Assembly (NCBI GenBank): GCA_973895155.1
Contig: OZ316899.1
Coordinates: forward strand, 3,100,001 to 3,164,000
Direction of reading: 5' to 3'
Source: Marsupella aquatica
Taxonomy: Eukaryota; Marchantiophyta
DNA: 64,000 nt
Every line of letters starts with the position of its first letter. The stretch's first letter is position 1. The position numbers and the translations under genes are program-made. This document shows, piece after piece, positions 1 to 9,767 of the stretch. The notes under the pieces are model-generated. The model saw only the letters and a list, made by a program, of their open reading frames with translations. It had not been told where the DNA came from and ran no database searches.

Positions 1-2357
1 CTTGAACGATCGGGACCCTCGTTGACGTATCGTTTTAAGCATTTGCCAACCACTTTACATATGGAGGTTGTGTGATTCTATGGAAGCGCTGCAAGTACTA
101 AGGTGTTTTTTTACAACGTGTATATATTGATGCAAGACTGCTTCTAAGAGATGATAGTGCTCTCGAAGATCTCCTCTTGTCCACGCAGCATCAATGCATA
201 GGTGTGCGTCATTAAAAAATAATTGGACTCAACCAATTCATCGGTGCAGCAGTTCGCACAGGCAGCCACCCACATTTCTGGATGACTTTTGCTAGCATGT
301 TAGTACAGTGCGTTGAATTATCTTCATTTCAGGGTCACCTCGTGATCTTCAATGCTCTGCATCTTCATTCCAGAACAAATCATTCATGCCGACAGTAGTG
401 CAGCTTTCTCCTCTACTTCTATGCCTTATCTTTAGCGTGGAGACCCTTTCTATGTAGATTTATACAATTCTCTGTAACGGTGATGGATAAGCCGTATTTT
501 TGCTGTGTTGGATAGTTAATCAAAGATCTCCACCTTCATTATCACTCCTGATCTTCTGCAGAAAGAATCCAAATGTGCAAGATATTTGCATAGAATGGTA
601 ATAACGTAATAACCTTATGCCATCACATTCTCATCTGCATTTGGACATGTGGCCATCTGTAATTCCTAATCTTCTGTAGAAAGCATCCAACATTGCAAGA
701 TAATTGATAGAATGGATATCAGTCTTACGACATGATAACAGTTTCATCGAATTTGGACATTATGGCCATCTGCGATAAAGCTCTTAGGGTAATCTCTTCC
801 AATGATGTCCCTGACGATATCTGCCCGCTGGTTGATGAGAATCCTGAACATAGAGGAAGAGGGCCAAACCTTATGTCATACCAAATGGTGAGTTGACAAG
901 TTCTTACACACCATGTTTAGTGTGGATTCACGCCAGGACCTCTTGGCACTGCAATTTGATCGCAGTATCTCGTTGGAAGGACTGCTGTATCTTGATGTTT
1001 CATACCTCATGTCTTGGAGTAGCGTCAGAAACTTTGTTGAACCCCAAATAGAAACACACATAGGGGACTGGAGGTGAGAGGAACGGAGAGGGTAGTCAGA
1101 TTGCTCAAGTCCCCATGTCCCCCTAGAACGATTTTTTACCTCGCGTCTCTAAAGTTTCCAGAATGCTACTATTGATTCTTGCTTGCAACACCCTTCGCTG
1201 CTAGTGGACGACCAGAATCACATCCTCTTTGACTTTAATCGTTTCCATGAGGGTACTGATAATCCAACACCTATTCAAGCCAACCTGAACAACAGTATCT
1301 GTAAAACTAAAACTAGAAGTATATGATAAATCTAATCAAATTGAATTTCTTCATTGTTTTGCGAGAGGTATTTCGTCAAAGACAAGCGACTATCAGTCCG
1401 TTATACATTTAGTATCGACCAGAGATCGTGATCTGCTCTTTCCTGAGTCTCCCTAATTCCTGCACTCCTCTCATCTGTCACCGGAGTTTTTAGTACAATC
1501 TGGCCCCAAGGTTAACCGGTTTGCCGCAGGATTTCCCTGTATTCCTCAAGCCGTTTGCATCAAACTACTTCCACTTTGCAGCAAAGACAGCGTGACACGC
1601 AATATCTTATCTACAGATACGCAAATTGTCAGAATTGGATTGGATTAAAGGGACTTCCAGTACATTTACTTGCATCTTTTCTCATTAAGCGTGTGCATTA
1701 CCTTATATATTATGTTCCACTTTCATGAACAGGATACCAATCAGGCACGAACAAGATCCACAAGTTGATTCCCGGAATTTAATCAGAGGTTCAGAGATAC
1801 TTCTACAGTCCAATGCTATTCTGGCTAAGTTATGTTCATGCAAGAATTTAAATCAGAAACGGCGAGAAAATTTCACCAGCAACGTTGTATACAGAGTCAT
1901 CGATTTCTGCCTAAAAAGATGCATACATAGAAATAAAGTCAGAACTATTTCTAAGCGTGGAAAGGAACAGTCCCTTATTTCCTTTTTTCGGATGCACAAT
2001 TGCCGGCAAATATGCAATAAATCCCATTACTTAACGTTGACTCATGCTGTGCCTCAAGCCCATACGTTAACTTCCACGCAACCAATCAGCCACAAAGACC
2101 CATGACTGAGAATGTGAGAGACAGTGGTAATGATGAGTCAGGATGTGTAATTCATTAACGTAAGGCCAAAGTATTTTATCTTCTCCATCCCTCTCTAAAT
2201 CTAAAAACAGACTTCCTCTCGATTGCTGCAAATAAAATTTACAAATACATGTACGATTAAAAAATTACGAAGTACAATACTACGTAATTGAATAGCTACG
2301 TAACGGTAACAATTCAGTAGTCAGTAAGTGATGACAATCAAGTTTTTAGTTACGACG
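1..2357. other. No gene recognised; AT-rich low-density sequence
   Basis: Short open frames occur, the longest being a 126-codon plus-strand frame at 1725-2105. None shows a domain, a repeated motif, splice-site support or resemblance to a family I recognise. The 1725-2105 frame is rich in Arg, Asn and Cys without any patterned metal-binding spacing, so I do not call it a gene. No tRNA, rRNA, LTR end or clear tandem repeat was seen. Confidence 0.5.
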
Positions 2358-2815
2358 TCATTCTGGAATCCAGCACAAGGCGCAGACTAGTGTAGGAGCT
2401 TGATCCGTAGTTCTTAGTCCTAATGATGGCACTTCCAGATACTGTCCTTGGGAGGATTCAAAGCTCTTAGCTTGGTTCACTCGCTCATCCGCAGATTTCC
2501 TCGATGCTGTTGGATGTGGGACCACGTTCATCTCACTGTTAATCTGCTCTTGGGTTCTCAGAGATATTGAAGGACAAGCTAACAACTTGCAGTACGATGA
2601 GCTCGTTCACAAGACCAACTATGCCCCTCGAAGGGTCGTCTTTAAAAGTGCATTTGCCAATCAAGTTCAGTTTGTCATCTTGCAATTTATTCTCCAAAAC
2701 TTTGAGCTCTCTAACTGAAGCAAAATTGTTTCGCATTTACGGAGATCCATCTTTGAAAAAATGGCGAACTATCCACCGGATCATCTCAATTATTTCCTTC
2801 ATAGATGATGACTAG
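2358..2815 (-). other. Possible exon remnants, unknown gene
   Basis: Three overlapping minus-strand open stretches (2815 down to 2358, in different frames) contain helical, charged segments, for example one with RELKVLENKLQDDKLN near 2700. They could be decayed or intron-split exons of one gene, possibly downstream of the ceramide-synthase-like exon at 3157-3273. They do not resemble the TLC domain that such a gene should continue with. I do not recognise the protein. Confidence 0.2.
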
Positions 2816-3156
2816 CGAGCAAATAAATGCCCAATATGCAAGTAAACTTTAGCAAGAAGTGGAACCTACGAGATATTCCAGGGGTTCCCGCTAAGTGAAA
2901 GTTTTGCTTCAGATTAGCAGCTTTGCACTCTAGGGCATAAATAGTTTGGAAGAAGACTGAAAGAACGCAGATATGAGCAGCCCCAGGAAACCATTACCGG
3001 AAATGAAATGGGACATACTCGCGAGTAACCTACCGCCGACTTAAAGAAAATCCCAACACCTATTTCAGCAAAAACTGCGCCATATGATGTGTCGTAAGAA
3101 AACCAGGTGAACGATTCACATTGCGGCAAAACAAAGGACGCGGAGGGGTATAATAC

Positions 3157-3273
3157 CTGATACGCAAAAGTATCAAGGAGAAACCGGAGTAAAGGATAGG
3201 AAAGCGCTGAAAAGATGACGACCGTATAATCCTGCCATTCTGGTAGGCTTTCGATCTCCCAAAGTGAATCCAT
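3157..3273 (-). CDS. Ceramide synthase (LAG1 homologue)-like first exon, partial
   Basis: An ATG at 3273 opens a 39-codon exon of 117 bp that ends at a GT splice donor (AYQ then gtatta). The peptide has the spacing of the N-terminus of plant LAG1-type ceramide synthases: ESLPEWQDY, then a hydrophobic stretch, then YPLLRFLLDTFAYQ. In those enzymes this segment is the first membrane helix region; they N-acylate sphingoid bases in the endoplasmic reticulum. A TATATATAT run lies about 190 bp upstream at 3461-3470. The TLC catalytic domain was not found in the window, so this is a lone exon, a gene fragment, or a gene whose later exons I failed to see. Identification rests on motif memory only. 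Confidence 0.4.
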
Positions 3274-3460
3274 TGATGATACTCGCCAAGTAGGATAACT
3301 GATTCCTCACTTCGCTTGTGATTATGGGCCTGGACAGTCACCGTGGAGAACGTGAACATAAACAATTGCTCCCATAATCTAATGTACACCAACGAAGTAA
3401 AAACCACGGAAACAAAGCTAAAAACGTATAAGGTTAAGGACCAGGGCTATTCCATTAACC

Positions 3461-3470
3461 ATATATATAT
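3461..3470 (-). promoter_or_regulatory. TATA-like run upstream of the LAG1-like exon
   Basis: An alternating TA run sits about 190 bp upstream of the ATG at 3273 on the minus strand. It would be a plausible core promoter if the transcript has a 5' leader of about 150 bases. Such runs are common by chance in AT-rich plant DNA. Confidence 0.3.
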
Positions 3471-3479
3471 GGGAGACTT

Positions 3480-5130
3480 TTTATCCCATTAAGAGATTAG
3501 CCTCGGTCTTTAACTGTTCGTTAAGGTCAGAAACACTGATATATCAAAGTTCTGGATTGGGGTATCCAGCCCAACGAGTTGCCTCTCATCGACGGTCATG
3601 GATCATCCATTTCAAATCTATGGCCCAAAACAGCCACGGTGTCAAGGATTTGGACGTATTACCACGTAGGGAGTATTTGAGTGTCCATTGTATACTTTTT
3701 GTTTTGAATTGTCCCGCTGTTGGCGGTCCCGCTGCTCGGTGCTGCTGCAGCTGCTCGTTGTTTTGCATTTCTGCTACTCGCGGCTGCTTTGCCATCGCTG
3801 TGCAGCTGTGTTCCTGTGTTGGATGTGCGGCTGGTCAATGTTAATCATGACCGTGATCATGCTCGTCGTTTGTGTTATGTGCATTTTTGTAAAGGCTGGT
3901 CAATGTTGATCGTCAATGTGCTTGTCATCTGTTTTTTTTGCAGCAGGTTCAACTTTCTTTCGTTGTTGTATGATGAGTTTCTCTTTACTGACATTCGTGT
4001 GTTGTTGACAACTTTTCAGTCATGTTCAACGAATGTGGGAGAGATATATTTAGTGGACCTCCAAATGCAACTTTTTCTCTTAATGGAACAAAAGTTGCAC
4101 ACACCCTCCCAGTGGACCCCAACGTTTAGATTCCCTCCCAATGGACCTTCGGGCCCACTCCGTACAAGCATGTTCTTCAGAAACATCTTCAACACAGTTC
4201 AGGTCCACTACGTACCGTGTGGACACCATGGTTGGTCATGTGTAGTAGACCGTCGATAACATCATATTCCACAAGCGTCGTAGCCCTGGCTGCAATCAAG
4301 CGCCGTAGCACCATGGCTTCCTAGTTTTTGTGAATACAATATGCCGCAATCTAGAACAATCGGAAGAATACAACATGGTCAATGTATTCACTCTACGCAT
4401 GCAATGACACGTCGTAATTCTAGGTTGCGCCTGCTTTGCTAGTTCATCGTTAGGGATGGGGGCACGATCATTTGTGCGCGTATGCCTTCTCTTTGGCGAG
4501 GTTTTAGGATTTTAGGTGGCGGCCGATAGGAATGGTGATCGAGAGAGGAGGATTGTTTTAGGGATTTGACTATTGGAGACCAGGCAGCTCGTAGGCAGAT
4601 CGAAGGCCTGTCGGGCTGGTGAAGGGAGACTGCAAAATGAATTGGGACTGCCTGTAGAGCGATTTGGAGTGAGTGCAGAGCAATTCAGGGAGATCAAGAA
4701 GTGAACATTGGGCAGGTCGATTGGGTTTTGAGCCCAACCAAGGTAGTCATAGTGCCCCATGCCAAGAAATTGACATTGGCAAAGGAGGGAGTGCATTTTT
4801 GATACCGTGTAGGCAATCAGGGGAATCATGTTTTCAAGTGTATATGCGCTGGTCATGCTCCTCGTGGTTTCTCTTCATTCAAGTTGTTTGTAACTCACTT
4901 GAGCACCAAGCATGGCCGAAAACTCCCTACTAATTTATTGGAGCCAGGCCTGCCTTGGTTGAGTTCAAAACTCAACATCTCTCGTCCCGCAAAGAAACCA
5001 CAAGAATTGAGCAACACCAGTGGGAAGAAGACGGAAGGTGCATCATGGATTTTTTGAGGTTTACTGCAAAGTTGAGATGGCAGATGACCAAGTAGCAAAA
5101 GAAGAATTAGCTCAAGGAAGACTATTGTGT
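3480..5130. other. No gene recognised
   Basis: Several 70-180 codon open frames overlap on both strands between 3557 and 4259 and between 4512 and 5098. They shadow each other in a GC-richer stretch and show no domain. The Cys-rich reading at 3557-3844 has irregular Cys spacing. Nothing here is supported as a gene. Confidence 0.5.
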
Positions 5131-5137
5131 TTCAACT

Positions 5138-5479
5138 TTGGGGAAGAGTGAGCCATCTGTCCCATCCAAATCGATCCTTGTTCATCTGATTAAGGTGTTC
5201 CACATTCACCCCAAGGAGAAGAAGCATTGGGGCTGCTTGGTAGACAACAATTTCTTTAAGATGTTGGAGGAGCATGTGAGCTTTGCTCCTATCACCAATG
5301 TTGTCTATCACTGGGCTGAGCATGTGCAACAGTTGCCTATGCAGTTGCCAGTGGATCAAAAATTGCATGCTCTGCAGGTCAATGGTCAAGTATTACAGGT
5401 ACTTTTTGAAAGAGAAATGTTGTTGCCCAGTCTCGCCAACCTTCAGCAAGTCAGGAGAGTAGAGAAGTCGTTGTTGTAG
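5138..5479 (+). CDS. Hypothetical 113-residue frame, possible 5' part of the decayed gene downstream
   Basis: The frame encodes a mixed helical protein (segments such as ILVHLIKVFHIHPKEKKHW and FFKMLEEHVSFAP) without recognisable domain. It lies upstream of, and on the same strand as, the repeated basic exons at 5.75-7.42 kb and could belong to the same gene. The following 270 bp has no continuation. I do not recognise the family. Confidence 0.25.
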   Translation: MGKSEPSVPSKSILVHLIKVFHIHPKEKKHWGCLVDNNFFKMLEEHVSFAPITNVVYHWAEHVQQLPMQLPVDQKLHALQVNGQVLQVLFEREMLLPSLANLQQVRRVEKSLL

Positions 5480-5749
5480 ACGCCTTGGAGTTTTTGAGGA
5501 AGAATAGGGAAGTTTGTTATGGAAAGTGAGACTAAAATAAATCAATTTTGACAATGCTTACCCAGACTATGTAAAGTGGAAGAAGGAGTCAATTTCCATA
5601 GCGAGTCAAAATTGTGTGCAAGATTACAAAGGTGATGGCATGTCACAAGAAGAAGCAAAGAACGCAGTACATACCACATTTGTTTTGCTTGCCTTTGCAT
5701 TTTTGTGTATACTTCAAGCATAATGTTTACACCAGTTTTTATATTGAAG

Positions 5750-7418
5750 GCTAGAGGTCACAAAGTGTGGGTTGATACCTCAGATGAGGAGGGGTATGAG
5801 CCCACCCCTGACAAGTGGGGATTAGAGTATCATGAGTCCTCTAACAAAGAAGATGCAATAGAGGTATAGGTCCTCTTCCCTTTATGCCAATCATTTTTTT
5901 TGAATCTACAGTCTAGTTTGAAAACATTGACTGGAATGTTTACCAAACTTCAGGTTCCTTTGAATGACAGAGGTCAACCCAAAGAATTAGGGAAGAAAGG
6001 AAAGAAACCTAGGAAGCCAAGAACCCAAGAAGTAGCCTCCATAGACTGTTACGCCTCCTGTTGACACTCGGCAAGCCGATGAGGTAAAATTTGCACTTCC
6101 AATGTAAGTATCCCATATACCATGATATCAATGTATGCACGATGTTTTAGTGCTCTTAGCCCAAGTATTGCATTTTAGGTTCCTCTCAATAAAGGAGCAA
6201 GCCGACCAATCAAAGCGAAAAACAACAAGAACCAAGAAATTTGCAGAGCCACATTTGCCCACACCAAACGACAATACCACCCTTCCCATAGATTCTTGCA
6301 AGCTGGCCAAGTAACATTTACTGATCAAAGATCTTCTCAACATCTGTAAACAGTGTGGAGAATGTTTAATTTTTCTGTTTTATCAACACTACAAGTTCAG
6401 GAGTATGACATTATGTTGGGGTTGCATACCATGATGTTCATGTATACTTAATGTTTGAATGTGCCTGTACCCCAAGTACTGCATTTTTGGTTCCTAAATC
6501 CAATGAAAGACCTAAACCCAACCAATCTAAGAGGAAATCACAAGGACCAAGAAATTGGTACAACCAAAGAAGCCCGCGCTTGAGGTAACTATATTTTCAG
6601 TAGGCCAAGGAGGAAATTCCACAGTAGACATAGTGGTAAATGTGTTTTATGTGAAACAATACTTATTTGATTTAAACTCCAATAACCTTTGCGATTACAG
6701 GGACCAAAGGAAGGAGAGCAGGCAACGGCAACCGCAGATACAAAAACAAGTCAACATAGACATTCAAAGAGGAAGCAAAACACTGCTCCTGCCCAAGAAA
6801 AAACTGCCCAAACAAAAAAGACAACCAAAAACAAAGGCAAGGTAAGTACAAATAATTGTGTACTTGCTGGCCAAAATATAGGGACTAAACACATGATTGA
6901 CTTTATACTAATTTTAGCCTTACAATTACAGGATTCATCTTAACAAGTGGAGGATGTCGATGCTCAACCAGGACCAGAGGGAGGCAATGCTATTGATACT
7001 GAGGGTACTGCCCTTCCATCGAATGTGTCTGTAATCCCATCATGAGAGGTGATTGCACCGGTAGGGGCGAGCACACCTCCTTTAATTGATTTTGGTGGCT
7101 ACGATTCATTGGTAAGATGTGTTTGTTTGCTGATTGCTTTCATATGTGAATTTGCAGGAGTACCAAAAACCACTTGATGTGCAACCAGACCCATATACAA
7201 GTAGACGTCGGACAAAGTTGATAGTTCTTGGGCCATTGCATAGGGCGCAAAGTGAATTTGTAATCCCGGGGTCTGTATCACAAGAGGTCACTATGCAGGA
7301 GGATGACATTTTGGATTCCTTGCACACATCACAAATTCTCCAAGACTGTAGCCAGGCTGATGTTAGCTCTTTCCACAAGGAAATTGATATAATCATGAGT
7401 AATGTGGATGAAGTTTAG
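5750..7418 (+). pseudogene. Decayed multi-exon gene with repeated Lys/Arg-rich exons and a helical C-terminus
   Basis: Exon-like blocks alternate with AT-rich introns. Three blocks beginning VPLN or VPKS (about 5953, 6179 and 6490) follow similar intron ends and encode basic, AT-hook-like peptides such as KKGKKPRKPRTQE. A fourth block (about 6701-6841) has good acceptor and donor sites (gattacag and AAG then gtaagt) and a KRK/KTTKNK-rich product. The block at about 6931-7113 has in-frame TAA and TGA that look like C-to-T changes in CAA and CGA. The last block (about 7159-7418) reads EYQKPLDVQPDPYTSRRRTK and ends in a helical segment with CSQADVSSFHKEI and a stop. A similar C-terminal segment (CKCADVDSRFAKEL) occurs in the split minus-strand gene at 29.9-30.1 kb, so the two appear to be diverged relatives. 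The function is unknown; DNA binding is only suggested by the basic repeats. Confidence 0.4.
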
Positions 7419-7679
7419 GGTACAATTAGCAATATCCAACGGATAGTTTAGGGTTATCTAGCCCTATTTTGTCACCAATGTGTCAATTCGTGATAATAAA
7501 TATGAAATGTTGCTTCATTTCTTGCTCTCTTTGAAGATTGTACAACATGATCTACTCCAAAAATGGTCAGAGTAGACAAGAATGCACATACCATGATTGG
7601 ATGGTATACATGCCACACAATGTATTCATTACTCACACTATAAAAATGGTATTCATGACTTCGCAACCTACAAATGGAC

Positions 7680-8290
7680 AAAACCATTTTTACCTTGGAT
7701 ACACAGTGGACATTGTATTCAAAGATTGCACTTAAACAAAGTCGGACTCCCCTGCCTTACATATAGGCAACAAGGCCTGCTATAATGGACAAAACCAAAA
7801 CCTGTTCAACACAGAACAATGTGTGTCTTGCATACAATATGCATTTTGTATTCACATTTCCTCCAACTTTACAACAAAGACGCCCCCCTACCGAAGCCTT
7901 CCCAAATGGACAAAACCTATCGTATTACAACACAGAAATATGATTTGTCATGTATACACTTTGCACGTTGTATTTGGATTTCACACTTAGAAAAACATTT
8001 GTCCCTCCAACTTTACAAAGACGCCCCCAGCCGAAGCCTGCCCAAATGAACAAAACCTATTGTATTTTAACATAGAAATATGATTTTTCATGTATACACT
8101 TTGCACGTTGTATTTGGATTTTCACACTTAGAAAAAAATTATGTCCCTCCGACTTTACGAAGACGCCCCCCCCCCCCGGCAAAGCCTGCCGAAATGGACA
8201 AATTGTATTGTATTTCAACGTATAAATATGATTTGTCATGTAGACACTTTGCACGTTGTATTCAGATTTCACGATATAGATAACATCATC
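7680..8290. repeat. Tandem repeat, about 140-148 bp units, roughly four copies
   Basis: The word TTTGCACGTTGTATTTGGA or a close variant recurs at about 7960, 8100 and 8248. Each copy is followed by a block with AAAGACGCCCCC, CCGAAGCCT and AATGGACAAAACC. A more diverged copy starts near 7820. Spacing is 140 then 148 bp. Unit 3 contains a run of ten C. Short open frames here are by-products of the repeat. Confidence 0.75.
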
Positions 8291-8694
8291 AGTTATCAGT
8301 GATTGATAACTGATATTAGTCAATAATATCAGTGAAGGTTCCACAATGAGGGGATGTGGGCGAGGTCGCTCACATTGGCAAGGATATATCGGCTAACACG
8401 CCAACATTATAAAATCATTCTTGACCTTATATGTCATTTCCGTACACTTTAATGCGACAAAAAAAGAATTTCAGCAAGGTCGCCGACTTGATCTTTACTA
8501 GAAAAATATTGGAAACTTCATACATTGTCATTCCTTGGCGGGTTAGACACTACTCTTGGTTGTTCCATCTTGGGAAAAGCTCTGGGCGAGGGTCGCCGAC
8601 TTTATTAAGCTGCTTGCTCAAAACCACAAAATGTGTCTAACCTTCTAAGTCATAATGTTCCACTATTCCCTATTTCCTACAAGTAAATGTGTGC
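8291..8694. other. No gene recognised
   Basis: AT-rich spacer with two GGCGAGGTCGC or GGCGAGGGTCGC words (about 8360 and 8585), which resemble the degenerate GCGAGGGTCTCTGAGA words abundant at 31-33 kb and 47-48 kb. The 69-codon frame at 8431-8640 has no recognisable features. Confidence 0.4.
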
Positions 8695-8807
8695 TCATTT
8701 TTGCACATTCACTCTAGTGGACACCTCCAATTCAGCTCTTGTCAAGAGGAGGTCATTAATTCTCATCCATAGATTTTGGACGTCATCAATCATCTCCCAC
8801 AGCCTAG
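8695..8807 (-). pseudogene. 3' end of the gene split by the chromovirus (exon tail with stop)
   Basis: On the minus strand this is the continuation of the gene found at 29926-30756. Placing base 29926 next to 8807 (one copy of CCTAG) keeps an open coiled-coil-like reading frame through the junction: QKLMSLHVNVQAR before it and LWEMIDDVQNLWMR after it. The frame ends at a TGA at 8695-8697. This fixes the gene as older than the 21-kb insertion. See the entry at 29926-30756 for the rest. Confidence 0.6.
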
Positions 8808-9657
8808 AGTGGTGGACCTTACCACCCAGCGCCCTCACCAATCCCAGCACTCACGCCTAAGTGCCCTTGGTGCCCGAACGCCTCCACGGAATACCACGAG
8901 CAAGCAACCTAGTGTCCCTTGCACTGCCAGCGGCCCCTCCCATATGAAGCTGCACTTGCTCTCTAACAAGACCGCTACTCAACAGTCCTCCCTATCTGCA
9001 CAAGCAAGCAAGCACCTCGGTAAGTAACCCTTCAGGATCTAGAACTCGCCAAGTCTAGCATCCTAACTCAAGCTCCACAGACGTTGGTAAATAGGTCAGC
9101 GATAGGTCCTCCCGATGCCATAAGCCGGAACCAGAACCCACACCCACTGTTTGTCCAGAATAGCTCCTTCCTTGGGCGCGGCCCGGGTTCCCCCTCGTAC
9201 CTATCCATCACCAACTGACCGCCCTGACCTCAAGACATGCTCGTGGCTGAAATTAGCGTAGCTTGTCCTAAAGCTTGTTCCAACACGCCGGGACCAGAAC
9301 GGCCCCGACTCTAGCAACCGCTCCCGGTTTTCCTCACTGATGGTCTAGGGGCCGAGCACCCTTGGAACTCATCCTCTACACCTACTCGGCCTTGCCTCCC
9401 CAACGCAAGCTCCCTTGGGAGACCGAACGCCGATTGGCTGCTATTTGGCAGGATTCGGCAAGCGGGCGAGCTAACACCCGCAAACCATGAGAACCCATGG
9501 TACCCCTAGACCCAGCTGATCCTAGGAGGGCGTAGCCTTTCTCAAGAGCTTTCCAATTCACCCAAGAAGTCCTCCAACGGATTTCCTGTTGGGAAGATAT
9601 CGCCATTTCCGTTTGGCGGTTTCCCTTAGTGTCTCGACCGCCGCGGTTCACGACTTC
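8808..9657 (-). repeat. Chromovirus 3' LTR, outer part
   Basis: It matches 26757-27408 plus 29079-29287 of the other LTR almost base for base until CACGACTTC, where the 9658 unit begins. The last five bases, ACTTC, are the target duplication of that unit. The uninterrupted copy here shows the empty site (TTTGG) for the solo LTR that sits in the right LTR. Confidence 0.85.
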
Positions 9658-9683
9658 TGTGATGCCTAGCCAGGAATCACTAG
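9658..9683 (+). other. Terminal hairpin at the 5' end of the ORF A unit
   Basis: GTGAT pairs with ATCAC and CCT with AGG around a short loop within the first 24 bases. The second copy at 35642 has the same fold with a longer outer stem (TGTGAT with ATCACA). It could be an integrase recognition structure or a conserved U3 end. Its role is not known. Confidence 0.45.
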
Positions 9684-9767
9684 GCCAGTTAAGTGGGGAA
9701 AACGGAGGTGTACCCTATAAACACATTAGTATAGTAACAAAAACAAGGAAAATATAAACAATTAAGG

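Noticed and set aside
3557-4259. Cys-rich plus-strand frames
   Set aside because: Overlapping frames on both strands, irregular Cys spacing, no signal peptide followed by a plausible domain.
8170-8179. Run of ten C as a regulatory or assembly signal
   Set aside because: It is a local expansion within one copy of the 140-bp tandem repeat.
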